NCBI RefSeq assembly: GCF_036511935.1 | Contig: NZ_AP028878.1 | Location: forward strand, 3,286,001-3,350,000 | Length of the DNA stretch: 64,000 bases | Direction: 5' to 3' | Origin: Marinobacter nanhaiticus D15-8W | GTDB lineage: Bacteria; Pseudomonadota; Gammaproteobacteria; Pseudomonadales; Oleiphilaceae | Shown: positions 1 to 9,873 of the stretch, piece after piece | Layout of the letters: each line of letters starts with the position of its first letter | Numbering within the stretch: the first letter of the stretch is position 1 | The notes under the pieces: generated by a model | Database searches by the model: none | Seen by the model: only the letters and a program-made list of their open reading frames with translations | What the model was told of the DNA's origin: nothing | Translations under genes and position numbers: made by a program

Positions 1-810
1 GCGCTCGTTATGCACCCGCAGAATGCCCATCTCCGAATCCGGCACCTGTTTGACCAGCATGCCGCCCTTTTCCTTGATGAAGTCGTACTCGTCGTAGCCG
101 AGGAACGTGAAGTGGTCGTTCACCAGCCACTCGAGGAACTTATGGGCTTCCGCCAGGTCGTCCGCATCGATCTTGGCCTTGCAGTTGTCGAGTTCCTTCA
201 GGATCTCGGAGGCCTTTTCCTTCATTCCTGGGAAGTCATCAACCGCGATGCGCACTTCCTCGAGTACCGCCTGCAGTTCCTCCTCAAGACCGCGCAATTC
301 TTCCGGATCGCTGTGGCGATCGATCTCAAGCACGATCATCGCCTCAAACTCGGTTTTAGAGGATTTCTTGCGGTCCCGGTCGTGCACTTTCTTCAGTTTG
401 CCGCTGCGATCCCGCTCCACCTGAAGAATCGAGTGGTACAGGGTATGCGTGCCGATCTCACGCTGGTTGATGGCAATGCGGATGGAATCGATCAGGAAAG
501 GGATATTCGGATGCAGGATGAATATGACCGAATGGGTCGACTGCCAGCCATCGCTCTCAAGATCCGGGTTGAAGACAGCTACCGGCGTCTGCGCGGCCTC
601 TCGCTTCTGGACGAACTGCCAGGCCGCGAGGACGGAACCATAGATGTCTGCGAAACGGCGGGAAATCAATTCATCGAGGGGAAGGTGGGCCAGGTGCTGG
701 ACTGCAAAATCACTGATCTTCTTCGCTTCTGTCTTGTTTATCTTCTCGGCAAAGGCTTCGGCCAGCAGGTCATGAAACTGGTCCTTGCTGGTAACCGTCA
801 GCGCGTTCAT
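1..810 (-). CDS. gdhB: NAD-dependent glutamate dehydrogenase, large type, N-terminal part (gene cut by left edge)
   Basis: Only the first 270 codons are present; the gene continues past base 1. The translation begins MNALTVTSKDQFHDLL and contains the stretch GWQSTHSVIFILHPNIPFLI, typical of the N-terminal regulatory region of the roughly 1600-residue bacterial NAD-GDH family (Pseudomonas GdhB type). Members oxidise L-glutamate to 2-oxoglutarate and ammonia with NAD in the cytoplasm, mainly during amino-acid catabolism. The catalytic part lies outside the window. The start is the ATG at 808-810, preceded by a modest G-rich ribosome site. It is divergent from the moxR operon. Family assignment is by remembered similarity of the N-terminal region. 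Confidence 0.8.
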   Translation of the reverse strand, partial: MNALTVTSKDQFHDLLAEAFAEKINKTEAKKISDFAVQHLAHLPLDELISRRFADIYGSVLAAWQFVQKREAAQTPVAVFNPDLESDGWQSTHSVIFILHPNIPFLIDSIRIAINQREIGTHTLYHSILQVERDRSGKLKKVHDRDRKKSSKTEFEAMIVLEIDRHSDPEELRGLEEELQAVLEEVRIAVDDFPGMKEKASEILKELDNCKAKIDADDLAEAHKFLEWLVNDHFTFLGYDEYDFIKEKGGMLVKQVPDSEMGILRVHNER

Positions 811-1169
811 GTGCAACCCCAACTTTCTGAATGAATGTTAATAAACAAATTTGGCGGAGACCTGTCACAGACTGGGTTTCAGCCAGCGTGCTATTTAAGT
901 CCGTCCGATTCAAATACCGACCGGTTCAATACAGGACGCTGTTCTACCAACGCAGGCAATCACATTAGACTTTGTCCTGAAAACGCTGAGTCCTGAAAAC
1001 ATTGAGCTTCTGTCTTAACACGACGTCGAGGCTCTGACCAATAGCATAGTCAAACCCTTGATTTTTGCTGGTAGGTTACAAACACTGGATGCCCGCGACG
1101 ATTGTGGTGAATACGGATCAAGGTTGCTCGCCTACTGCACTCGGCCAACGAAAAATAACGGAAGGTGAA
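811..1169. other. Divergent intergenic region between gdhB and moxR
   Basis: This 359-bp gap must hold the promoters of both divergent units. I see no convincing -35/-10 pair. It contains two adjacent 16-bp near-identical units (974-989 and 990-1005) and a weaker pair before them. The first plausible moxR start is at 1170, so an in-frame extension back to 1065 is probably not translated. Confidence 0.6.
974..1005. repeat. Two tandem 16-bp units
   Basis: The units gtcctgaaaacgctga and gtcctgaaaacattga lie head to tail and differ at two positions. They sit in the gdhB-moxR gap. Similar short tandem arrays occur in other intergenic regions of this window. Confidence 0.7.
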
Positions 1170-2132
<963 letters not shown>

Positions 2133-2136
2133 GACC

Positions 2137-3093
2137 ATGAACGTTACGCCTTCGAACGATACCGCACCACTGATCCGCATAGACCTGCCTGCCTTGATAC
2201 GGCTGCAGGCCGACGCGCGAGCCCTTCGGCTGCCCGGCAGCCGGCCGGTGGCGGTGCGCAAGGCGGGTGCGGCGCGTTCCACCCAGAAAGGCCGCGGCAT
2301 GGCGTTTGCCGAGGTGCGCCAGTACCACCCGGGGGACGATATCCGCAGCATAGACTGGCGGGTAACCGCCCGGCGTCAGACACCCCATACCAAACTGTAC
2401 GAGGAAGAACGGGAACGACCGCTGCTGTTGATCTGCGACCTTGGCGACTCACTGTATTTCGGCAGCCAGGGCGCCTATAAGCGAGTCCGCGCCGCCCAGA
2501 CCGCCGGCCTGATCGCATGGCTCGGTCTGTTTGCTGGCGACCAGGTAGGTGGCATCGTATTCTCCGACCATGCATACGAGGTCCTGCGGCCCGCACGTCG
2601 ACGCAAGGCCGTCGTTCGCCTGCTCGACAGTCTCGTACGACGTCAGGACGATCACCGGGGCGATGCGACAGTAGACGCAAGCCGACGCGGTGCGGGACTG
2701 GATGAAGCGCTTCGTGAAGCCCGCCGTATCGCCCATACCGGCAGCCGTGTTTTCATCATCAGTGACTTTATCAACCTGACGCCGGAGACGCCGGGCCTGA
2801 TCGCGCAGCTGGCCCGTCACAATACGCTCAGCGCGCTGCGAATCGTCGACCCCCTGGAACAGCACCTACCGGATCGCGGTCGGTTCGCGATCGCCGGGCC
2901 AGAAGGGCCGCTGTGGTTCGATGCCGGCAACGCGAACTTCAGGAAGGCTTTCGAAGCCAAGGTCGCCGAACATGAATACCAGGTCGAACGCTGCTTCAGT
3001 AAAGCCGGCGTTGGGGTAAGCTCGATCTATACCGGACAACAACCGGCCCAGGCGTTGAAGACCATCCTCGGTCCTCGCGGCCGCCTGGGCTGA
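2137..3093 (+). CDS. DUF58 domain-containing protein
   Basis: This 318-residue protein carries the DUF58 signature near residues 65-95 (GDDIRSIDWRVTARR followed by TKLYEEERERPL). The C-terminal half resembles a degenerate VWA fold (LLICDLGDSLYFGS; VFIISDFINLTPE). DUF58 proteins are nearly always encoded directly after MoxR and are taken to be its partners at the cytoplasmic side of the membrane; no enzymatic activity is established. ATG 2137 lies 4 bp after the moxR stop; a TTG at 2122, overlapping moxR, is an alternative start. No membrane segment is evident. Confidence 0.9.
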   Translation: MNVTPSNDTAPLIRIDLPALIRLQADARALRLPGSRPVAVRKAGAARSTQKGRGMAFAEVRQYHPGDDIRSIDWRVTARRQTPHTKLYEEERERPLLLICDLGDSLYFGSQGAYKRVRAAQTAGLIAWLGLFAGDQVGGIVFSDHAYEVLRPARRRKAVVRLLDSLVRRQDDHRGDATVDASRRGAGLDEALREARRIAHTGSRVFIISDFINLTPETPGLIAQLARHNTLSALRIVDPLEQHLPDRGRFAIAGPEGPLWFDAGNANFRKAFEAKVAEHEYQVERCFSKAGVGVSSIYTGQQPAQALKTILGPRGRLG

Positions 3094-3104
3094 CATCAAC
3101 ACCT

Positions 3105-3632
3105 GTGACGACGATGACAGAGGCAGTAGCACCACGATCCATGACTCAAGGCGCCACTCCCCAGGGCGCCCCGACCCAAGGCGATCCGCTGGCGCAGTTG
3201 AGGGACATCCACATGCCCGACCCCGGCGGTTTCTGGCCGCCGGCGCCGGGTTGGTGGGTCCTAGCCGTCCTGATCCTGTTCTTGGTGGCATGGTTAGGCT
3301 GGGTGCTTTGGCGGCGCTACCGGCGTAACCGCTGGATCCGAGACGCCCGCCGCGAACTCGATGGCCTGAAGGCCTCCGCCACAGCCGACAACACCTGGTA
3401 CACCGAACTCAATGCCCTGCTGAAGCGGTGCGCCCGAGAGCGTTACCCGGACCAGCATCCACACACACTGACCGGGCAGCAGTGGGCAGACTTCATCCTG
3501 CGCACACGCCCCACGCTGGATAAGCAAGAGGTGGAGTCCATGGTCAACGCCGCCTGGTCGCCCAAGCCGCAACTGCCGCCAGAGACCGCCTGCAGGGTCG
3601 CCGACCAGTGGCTGGGAGGTCAGCGGTGCTAG
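3105..3632 (+). CDS. DUF4381 domain-containing membrane protein
   Basis: This 175-residue protein has one transmembrane helix at about residues 45-67, preceded by a Pro/Trp-rich segment (DPGGFWPPAPGWWVLAVL) and followed by a basic stretch and a soluble helical tail. This layout is typical of DUF4381, found almost only in MoxR/Bat operons. The GTG at 3105 is used here as the start; ATG 3114 is equally possible. The gene ends inside the start of the next one (GTGCTAG overlap), implying translational coupling. Its function is unknown beyond the operon association. Confidence 0.85.
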   Translation: MTTMTEAVAPRSMTQGATPQGAPTQGDPLAQLRDIHMPDPGGFWPPAPGWWVLAVLILFLVAWLGWVLWRRYRRNRWIRDARRELDGLKASATADNTWYTELNALLKRCARERYPDQHPHTLTGQQWADFILRTRPTLDKQEVESMVNAAWSPKPQLPPETACRVADQWLGGQRC

Positions 3633-4633
3633 AGCTCGCCTATCCCTGGATGCTGCCATTGGCAATACTACCGCTGCTGTGGTGGCGTCGGCAGCGCAAG
3701 GAGGCCGGCCAGGTCGCCGCCCCCACCCTGCCCGTCGGGCACTGGCTGAGTGACCTGCCCGGTGTCAGCCGCAGCGGCAACGCGCGCAGCATCTGGCAGA
3801 AGCTCCTGCTATTGCTGGCCTGGTTACTCCTGGTCGTTGCCCTGGCTCGACCGCAATACGTGGGCGAGAGCGTCCAGTTGCCCGTCACCGGCCGCGACCT
3901 GCTGCTCGCCGTGGATATTTCACCGAGTATGGAAGAAGAAGACATGATCCTCGGCCAGCGCCGGGTGAATCGACTGACCGCGGTAAAGGATGTGCTCAAC
4001 GACTTTATCGCCCAGCGCGAAGGTGATCGCCTGGGTTTGCTGCTGTTCGGCACCCAGCCGTATATCCAGGCGCCCCTGTCGTTCGACCACGAAACCATCC
4101 GCACCTTGCTGCAGGAAGCCCAGCTGGGAATGGCCGGGCGTGCGACGGCAATCGGTGACGCCATAGGTCTGGCCGTCAAGCGCCTGCGGGACCGGCCCCA
4201 GGAGCAACGTGTGCTGGTCCTGCTGACAGACGGCGCCAATACCGCCGGCGAGGTTACGCCGGAGAAAGCCGCCGAAATCGCCGCAGCCGCTGGCGTTCGC
4301 ATCTACACCATCGGCATGGGTGCGGAATCGATGGTCCAGCGTGGTTTTCTCGGCAGCCGCAAGGTCAACCCGTCCCGGGACCTGGACGAAGAACTCCTGC
4401 AAAGCATTGCCGACGAGACCGGCGGCCGCTATTTCCGGGCCCGCAGCACGCCTGAACTGGAAATGATCTACGAAACCATCAATCAGCTGGAACCGATCGA
4501 ACTCGAAGGCAAACAGTACCGTCCGACCACGGATCTCTTCTACTGGCCCGCCGGAATAGCCGTGCTTCTGATGCTGGTCGGCATGCTCCTGAGCCACATC
4601 AAGCGGCGGATGCCGGAGGCGAGCTATGGATAA
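3626..4633 (+). CDS. VWA domain membrane protein, BatA-like
   Basis: This 335-residue protein has two N-terminal hydrophobic helices (about 8-20 and 58-75), a von Willebrand factor A domain with the MIDAS motif DISPS at residues 97-101, and a C-terminal membrane helix near 310-328. This is the BatA (aerotolerance) architecture, with the metal-binding VWA domain presumably on the periplasmic face. The GTG at 3626 is chosen because GGGAGGT lies just upstream; an in-frame GTG at 3608 lacks this. It overlaps its upstream neighbour by 7 bp and its downstream neighbour by 8 bp. Confidence 0.9.
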   Translation: MLELAYPWMLPLAILPLLWWRRQRKEAGQVAAPTLPVGHWLSDLPGVSRSGNARSIWQKLLLLLAWLLLVVALARPQYVGESVQLPVTGRDLLLAVDISPSMEEEDMILGQRRVNRLTAVKDVLNDFIAQREGDRLGLLLFGTQPYIQAPLSFDHETIRTLLQEAQLGMAGRATAIGDAIGLAVKRLRDRPQEQRVLVLLTDGANTAGEVTPEKAAEIAAAAGVRIYTIGMGAESMVQRGFLGSRKVNPSRDLDEELLQSIADETGGRYFRARSTPELEMIYETINQLEPIELEGKQYRPTTDLFYWPAGIAVLLMLVGMLLSHIKRRMPEASYG

Positions 4634-6464
4634 CTTCCATTTCGTACGCCCCTTGTGGCTGTTGCTAATGATCCTGCTGCCGTTGATACCGCTAATCCTG
4701 CGCTATCAAGGACAAGGCCAGAGCGGGTGGGCCCGGGTGATTCCAGAGCCACTGCTGCGTCCGCTGCTGGGCGAGGCGACCGAACAGGAAACCCGTCGAA
4801 AACGACCCGGGCTTTTGCTTGGCTTGCTAGTGATCATCAGCTCAATCGCACTTGCCGGCCCCAGTTGGCGCGAGGCGCCCACGCCCCTAATGCAGCAGAA
4901 CGATAGCCTGGTCATTGCGCTGGATCTGTCTCTCTCCATGCTAGCCGAGGACGTCGACCCCAATCGCCTGACCCAGGCCAAGCGCAAGATCCGCGACGTG
5001 ATCGAGCAGCGCAAGGGCAGCTTTACCGCATTGGTCGTCTATTCCGGCGACGCGCACGTCGTTACGCCCCTCACCGACGATGGCCGGACTATCGAAAGCC
5101 TGCTCAGCGTGCTCGATCCCTTCATGATGCCCGCCAGCGGCAATCGCGCCGATCGCGCCATCGACGAGGCGGAACAGCTTCTGGAGCAAGGCGCCCCAGG
5201 GCCGGGCCGCATTTTACTGGTGACCGACGCCGTACGCCCGTCAGATATCCAATCGATACGTGAAACGCTGCAGTCCTCCCCCTATACCCTGAGCACGTTA
5301 GTGGTCGGCACGCGCGAAGGTGGCCCAATCCCGCTGCCGAAGCGTGGTTTTATCCGCGACGGTGACGATGTCGTTATCGCCCACGCCGAACCGGATCGCC
5401 TCGCCGACCTCGCCCACTCCACAGGCGGGCTTAGCACCCAGGTTACCCTGGATGACAGCGACATCCGCTCGCTTGAACTGCGCACGGCCGACAGCGACGA
5501 CTGGCAGCAGAGCGAACGGGAGTTGACGGTCCAACGCTGGCAGGACGACGGCTACTGGTTACTCTGGCTGGTTCTGCCGATTGCGCTGCTGGCCTGGCGA
5601 AGGGGTGCGTTGCTGGCCCTGCCGCTGGCACTTTTACCCCTGGTTCCGCAACCGGCTCAGGCTATGGACTGGGAAAGTCTGTGGAGCCGGCCGGATCAAC
5701 GGGCCGAAGCCATGATCCAGCAGGACCCGGTGGCGGCCGCAAAGAAACTGGATGACCCGGACTGGAAAGGCTCCGCCCTCTATCGTGCGCAGGACTATGC
5801 CAGCGCGGCCAAACAGTTTGGCCAGTCGGACACCGCGAGCGCCCATTACAACCGGGGGAATGCCCTGGCCCGCAAGGGCGAACTAGAGGCCGCACTCGAT
5901 GCCTATGACAAAGCGTTGGCACGGGACCCGGATGACGCCGACACCCAGTTCAATCGCGATCTGGTAAAGCAGTTGCTGGAACAGCAGCAGAAACAGGAGC
6001 AACAGGGTAACCAGCATTCACAGGACCAGCAGCAGGGCCAGTCCGGCCAGAATCAGCAACAGCAGCAGGATTCTTCATCCCAGGGCCAGCAAGAGCAAAG
6101 CCAGAGTCAAAGCCAGCAAGGCAACGAAGGTCAGCAGGGCCAACAGTCGTCCGGCCAGCCGGGTGACCAGCAAGGTCGCCAGGAACGGTCCGAGGACGAG
6201 ACAGCGGATCAGCAGCAACAGTTGGAGCAAGAACAGCAGCGCCAGGCCATGGGGCAGCAGCAGGACCAAAACCACGGGGAGCAGGAGGGCGAAGCCCAGG
6301 CTCAGGCGCCAGAACCGATCGACCGCGAGCAGCTGAGCCAGAGCCAGGAACAGTGGCTCCGACGCATTCCGGACGACCCCTCCGGCCTGATGCGGCGCAA
6401 ATTCCTTTACCAGTACCGCGAACGCGGCAGCGAACAACAAATGGAAGGCGATACACCATGGTGA
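4626..6464 (+). CDS. VWA and TPR domain membrane protein, BatB/BatC-like, with Gln-rich tail
   Basis: This 612-residue protein fuses an N-terminal membrane part (helices at about 10-27 and 60-78), a VWA domain (MIDAS DLSLS at 100-104), a further pair of hydrophobic segments near 310-345, a TPR unit near 395-440 (HYNRGNALARKGELEAALDA) and a very Gln-rich segment at about 450-565. It thus combines BatB (VWA) and BatC (TPR) roles. The low-complexity tail is encoded by cag/caa runs at about 5980-6300, and its length may vary between strains. The start ATG overlaps the previous gene and the stop overlaps batD. Confidence 0.9.
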   Translation: MDNFHFVRPLWLLLMILLPLIPLILRYQGQGQSGWARVIPEPLLRPLLGEATEQETRRKRPGLLLGLLVIISSIALAGPSWREAPTPLMQQNDSLVIALDLSLSMLAEDVDPNRLTQAKRKIRDVIEQRKGSFTALVVYSGDAHVVTPLTDDGRTIESLLSVLDPFMMPASGNRADRAIDEAEQLLEQGAPGPGRILLVTDAVRPSDIQSIRETLQSSPYTLSTLVVGTREGGPIPLPKRGFIRDGDDVVIAHAEPDRLADLAHSTGGLSTQVTLDDSDIRSLELRTADSDDWQQSERELTVQRWQDDGYWLLWLVLPIALLAWRRGALLALPLALLPLVPQPAQAMDWESLWSRPDQRAEAMIQQDPVAAAKKLDDPDWKGSALYRAQDYASAAKQFGQSDTASAHYNRGNALARKGELEAALDAYDKALARDPDDADTQFNRDLVKQLLEQQQKQEQQGNQHSQDQQQGQSGQNQQQQQDSSSQGQQEQSQSQSQQGNEGQQGQQSSGQPGDQQGRQERSEDETADQQQQLEQEQQRQAMGQQQDQNHGEQEGEAQAQAPEPIDREQLSQSQEQWLRRIPDDPSGLMRRKFLYQYRERGSEQQMEGDTPW

Positions 6465-8221
6465 TCCACGTCCGGCAGCTTACCCTGCTGCTTCTTACAC
6501 TACTGTTTACAGTCTCGGTCGCGACCGCTGAAGACAGGTTGGAGGTTCACGTGGACCGGACGCAACTGCACGAGAACCAAACGTTGACCATGACCGTCAC
6601 CGGCGAAATGCCCTTCTCCATGGATCTCGACATGCTATTCAACTTGGGGGAGATGGAACTGCCTTCGCCGGAGGAGTCGGCGCTGGAGGAGAATTTCGAA
6701 GTCTTGGGTAAGCACCAGAAGTACAGCCTGCGCTCGGTCAATGGTGACGCCCGGGCCATCATCACGTGGATCTATGAGTTGGCCCCGAAGAAAACCGGCA
6801 CCCTGGAAATTCCTCCGCTAACATTCCGCGATGCCCAATCCGAACCTGTCACCGTCGAAGTCCTCGCTGGCCAGGCGCCGGCTGCCGACGGTGGCGCCCC
6901 CATGGCCCTGGTTGAAGTCGAAACGGACAAACCCGAAGTCTACGTACAGGAACAGCTTGTGCTGATGGTGCGTCTGTTCTACCGCGGTAACCTGATCCGC
7001 GGCGACCTGAGCCAGCCCAGCCACCCGGATGCCATTGTCGAATCCATGGGCGAACAGCAGGAGTACGTACGGGTACGGAACAACACCCGCTACCGGGTAG
7101 TGGAACGGCGCTACGTCATCTATCCGCAAAATCCCGGCACCCTAGAGATCGACAGTATTACCTTCAACGGCCAGGCGCGCACTGACGACGGCCAGCTCAA
7201 CTTCCTGCGGGATCAGGCGGACCCCGTCAGCGTACCGGTGAAGGATGTTCCGGACGGCTTCACCGGTAAGACCTGGCTGCCCGCCGCCAGCCTGGAGCTC
7301 AGCGAAGCCTGGAGCGACCGCAGTACCGACCTGCAGGCCGGCAAGAGCATTACCCGCACGCTCCAGCTCAATGCCCTGGGCCTGCTAGGCTCTGCCCTGC
7401 CGCCACTGGACGTGGATTACCCCGACGCCGTGCGAAGCTATCCGGATAAGCCGGAAATGGAATCCAGCGTAGACCGGCGCACGGTCACTTCTTCACGCAC
7501 CGAGAGCACAGCGCTGGTCGCCGTCCAACCCGGCGAGATTACCCTGCCCGAAATCCGCGTACCGTGGTGGGATACCGTCAATGACCGCCAACGCGTTGCA
7601 ACGCTTCCGGCGCGCACGCTGAACATTACGGACAGCAATGCAGCGGCTGCAACACCGCCCGCGCAAACGCAGTCCCACCAGCCTGAACAGCCGCAGGTCA
7701 CAACATCGGAGACTAGCTCCGGATCACCTGCCAAGCGTCCAGAGACCGCCGCACCCATGGATAGAACCTGGCTCTGGCTTGCGGTCGCCCTCGGTACCGG
7801 ATGGGCCCTCACCGTCCTGTTCTGGTGGCTGAATCGCAGACGGGCGCGAGATCCCGAAGAGTCCGCAGGAGCCTTGGACCCGACCGAAGCCGTCCTCTTC
7901 GCCGACCTGGAATCCACTATCCGCGCCCGTTCGGCCCAGACACTTAGCCTGCTGCCGCGCTGGGCCCGTCGGCGCTTCAACAACCAACACCTGCGCAGTG
8001 TGGCGGATGTCATTCGTTTCAGCGACGATGGTGAACTGGAAGAGGAGCTCAACGGGTTGCAGGCGAGGCTTTATGGGGAGCATGGTAACGACCAGAACTG
8101 GTCGCCGGATAAATTGATCGAGCGCTTGCAGGCATTGCGGGAACGAAAGGAGACGTTACGTCGGTCGAACCTAGCACCGCTCTACCCTAATGGCTTGCGG
8201 TCCAGGGATGCCAGGGTGTAG
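6458..8221 (+). CDS. BatD-like protein (oxygen tolerance family)
   Basis: This 587-residue exported protein has an N-terminal signal sequence (about residues 1-24, ending SVATAEDR), a long beta-rich periplasmic region, a single membrane helix near 435-460 (WLWLAVALGTGWALTVLFWW) and a cytoplasmic tail. That is the BatD layout. The start chosen is ATG 6458 because it opens directly into the signal peptide and overlaps the previous stop (ATGGTGA); an upstream in-frame extension from 6353 has no signal-like sequence. It is last in the MoxR/Bat operon, probably ending at the hairpin near 8444. Confidence 0.9.
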   Translation: MVIHVRQLTLLLLTLLFTVSVATAEDRLEVHVDRTQLHENQTLTMTVTGEMPFSMDLDMLFNLGEMELPSPEESALEENFEVLGKHQKYSLRSVNGDARAIITWIYELAPKKTGTLEIPPLTFRDAQSEPVTVEVLAGQAPAADGGAPMALVEVETDKPEVYVQEQLVLMVRLFYRGNLIRGDLSQPSHPDAIVESMGEQQEYVRVRNNTRYRVVERRYVIYPQNPGTLEIDSITFNGQARTDDGQLNFLRDQADPVSVPVKDVPDGFTGKTWLPAASLELSEAWSDRSTDLQAGKSITRTLQLNALGLLGSALPPLDVDYPDAVRSYPDKPEMESSVDRRTVTSSRTESTALVAVQPGEITLPEIRVPWWDTVNDRQRVATLPARTLNITDSNAAAATPPAQTQSHQPEQPQVTTSETSSGSPAKRPETAAPMDRTWLWLAVALGTGWALTVLFWWLNRRRARDPEESAGALDPTEAVLFADLESTIRARSAQTLSLLPRWARRRFNNQHLRSVADVIRFSDDGELEEELNGLQARLYGEHGNDQNWSPDKLIERLQALRERKETLRRSNLAPLYPNGLRSRDARV

Positions 8222-8312
8222 GCATCAAATCCGTCATAGAGAGTGATGGGAGGATTTAGAAAGGCCCGGATAGGACGCCGCTCAGGGCACCAGAGCAATG
8301 GGCACCTTCGGC

Positions 8313-8445
8313 GCCTCCGAAGCTAAAGCGTCGGCTACATTTCGCCGCAAACTCGAGCACGTGTCCGATAACTCGAGCACGTGTCCGATAACTCGAGCAC
8401 GTGTCCGATAACTCGAGCATGTAGCCGACGCTTCAGCTTCGGAGC
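8313..8445. repeat. Inverted-repeat element enclosing tandem 20-bp repeats
   Basis: A 27-bp left arm (8314-8340) and right arm (8419-8445) are inverted copies matching at 25 of 27 positions. The 78-bp centre holds three perfect 20-bp repeats plus a partial fourth. Transcribed either way this could fold into one long stem. No open reading frame with recognisable content lies inside. It looks like a non-coding dispersed or MITE/REP-type element, but copy number elsewhere cannot be seen from this window. Confidence 0.8.
8351..8418. repeat. Tandem repeat, 20-bp unit, 3.4 copies
   Basis: The unit actcgagcacgtgtccgata occurs at 8351-8370, 8371-8390 and 8391-8410 without a mismatch, then continues as a partial copy (actcgagc) at 8411-8418 before entering the right inverted arm. 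Each unit contains the palindromes CTCGAG and CACGTG. Confidence 0.97.
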
Positions 8446-8467
8446 AGCCTGCAGGGCTGCCTTTTTC
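8444..8467 (+). terminator. Intrinsic-terminator-like hairpin
   Basis: GCAGCC (8444-8449) and GGCTGC (8455-8460) form a short stem with a 5-base loop, followed by CTTTTT at 8461-8466. It overlaps the right edge of the inverted-repeat element, about 220 bp beyond the batD stop, and would end transcription of the MoxR/Bat operon. Confidence 0.55.
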
Positions 8468-8547
8468 GGCAGAAATGGTCACAGCTGCGAATTCCGCCAG
8501 ACCTGGGAAAGGCCTCCATTCGGGGCTTCCTGCCTTATACACCGCCT

Positions 8548-9816
8548 TCAAGGCACCCGCCGATCAATCACCACCTCGACAGGCTCACCCTCGTAGTCAC
8601 CCAGATCGACCGGCGCAGCACCCTCACCCTGCCAGTCACCACTTTGCGGGATCGCGTTGCCGGACGGTGATAGTCGCGCCGCCAATGTCACACGCTGGGC
8701 ACCGGACAGTTTAGCGCCCGGCGCCATGGCCATGCTGTCGTCCAGAGTCACGGTCGTGGGCAATTGGGCTGCCGTCAGTCTTGCCACCGCCAAAGGCATA
8801 CCGCCACCTTCCGCGGCGCGGGCAAAAATGAACAGAGCCGTGTCCGGCGGAATCTGATCCTTGAACGCATCCGCCAGCTCGACACGCACCGTGACCGAGG
8901 CGCCGGCAGGCTGAGCCAGGCTATCAGGCACCGGCTGCCCGAGGCGGCGATACGCCTCCGCGACGCCCTGGCGGATGGAAGGTAGTTGCGGATGGTCCGG
9001 CGCCACCTCAATGATCCGCTCCCAGTAATCTATGGCTTCCTGGTACGCCTGGCGTTCGAATGCGTTGATACCCAACAGTCCCAATACATTGACTTCGTCC
9101 GGATTGCGCTCACGCGCCTCGGAAATGGCACCCATGACCTTGTCGTTCATGGCACCACGGCTCTCGAAGAAACGAGCCTGGGCAGCCAGCCCCCAGGCAG
9201 TCGCCGCCTCTGCAGGCACATCATCCAGTTGCCCGGCCAACTGCTCATAGGCCCAGGCAGCTTGCGCGTAATTTTCCAGGTTCATGTAAGTGCGACCCAG
9301 CATCGCCCAGCCTTCCAGGTTTTCCGGATTGTCCAGCAGACGCTGGCGTAGCTGTTCCGCCAGTTGGGCCATCTGCTGACCCTGGGCCTGATCGGTCTGA
9401 CGCATCTCCAGCATGGTCTGGTATTGCTCAAGCTGGTCGACGCCGCCCCAATCGTTGTATAGCCACAACGATGCCGCCGGCACCAGCACGACACTGGCCG
9501 CCACGATTGCCATCGCCGGCCGCCGGCCGGGGACGCGCCGGGATACCCGCTGCGCCTCCTGTTCGGACTGACCGACGTCGTCCAGCAGGCTACCGGCCAA
9601 TTCCTCTTTCATCTGCTGATAGGTCGCTTCGTCGAGGGAGCCTGCGTCACGCTCTGTCTCAAGCTCTGCCAGGCGGGAACGGTAGGCCAGCAGGTTCTGG
9701 TGGCGGATGTCGTTAACGGCCGACCTTTCTGGACGATGAAAGACAAGGGGATACAGTACGAAAACCAGGGCGAGGCCAATCAGGGCGGCGAGCGTCAGCC
9801 AAAAAGCCAGTGTCAT
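8548..9816 (-). CDS. ccmI: Cytochrome c maturation protein CcmI (TPR chaperone for apocytochrome c)
   Basis: This 422-residue membrane protein has two N-terminal helices (about 1-25 and 98-118), a TPR region at about 150-290 (EGWAMLGRTYMNLENYAQAA is the clearest unit) and a C-terminal periplasmic beta domain. In system I, CcmI holds apocytochrome c for CcmF/CcmH, and the size fits fused CcmI of pseudomonads. It is last in the ccm operon, 57 bp after ccmH. Immediately downstream lies the inverted-repeat element at 8313-8445, which may mark the operon end. Confidence 0.93.
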   Translation of the reverse strand: MTLAFWLTLAALIGLALVFVLYPLVFHRPERSAVNDIRHQNLLAYRSRLAELETERDAGSLDEATYQQMKEELAGSLLDDVGQSEQEAQRVSRRVPGRRPAMAIVAASVVLVPAASLWLYNDWGGVDQLEQYQTMLEMRQTDQAQGQQMAQLAEQLRQRLLDNPENLEGWAMLGRTYMNLENYAQAAWAYEQLAGQLDDVPAEAATAWGLAAQARFFESRGAMNDKVMGAISEARERNPDEVNVLGLLGINAFERQAYQEAIDYWERIIEVAPDHPQLPSIRQGVAEAYRRLGQPVPDSLAQPAGASVTVRVELADAFKDQIPPDTALFIFARAAEGGGMPLAVARLTAAQLPTTVTLDDSMAMAPGAKLSGAQRVTLAARLSPSGNAIPQSGDWQGEGAAPVDLGDYEGEPVEVVIDRRVP

Positions 9817-9873
9817 AAATACTTGACCCTATTCGAAATCAGATAGACAGAAAGATTCTGGCGGTGGGAAAGG

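Noticed and set aside
10..834. Long plus-strand open frame over the left end
   Set aside because: It is antisense to the glutamate dehydrogenase N-terminus, whose minus-strand translation matches a known family with a sensible start.
8351..8418. CRISPR array
   Set aside because: The 20-bp units are directly adjacent without spacers and no cas gene is near.
8381..8596. Short plus-strand frame starting inside the 20-bp tandem repeats
   Set aside because: It begins within the repeat, overlaps the ccmI end antisense and has no ribosome site; it is most likely a chance frame of the repeat element.
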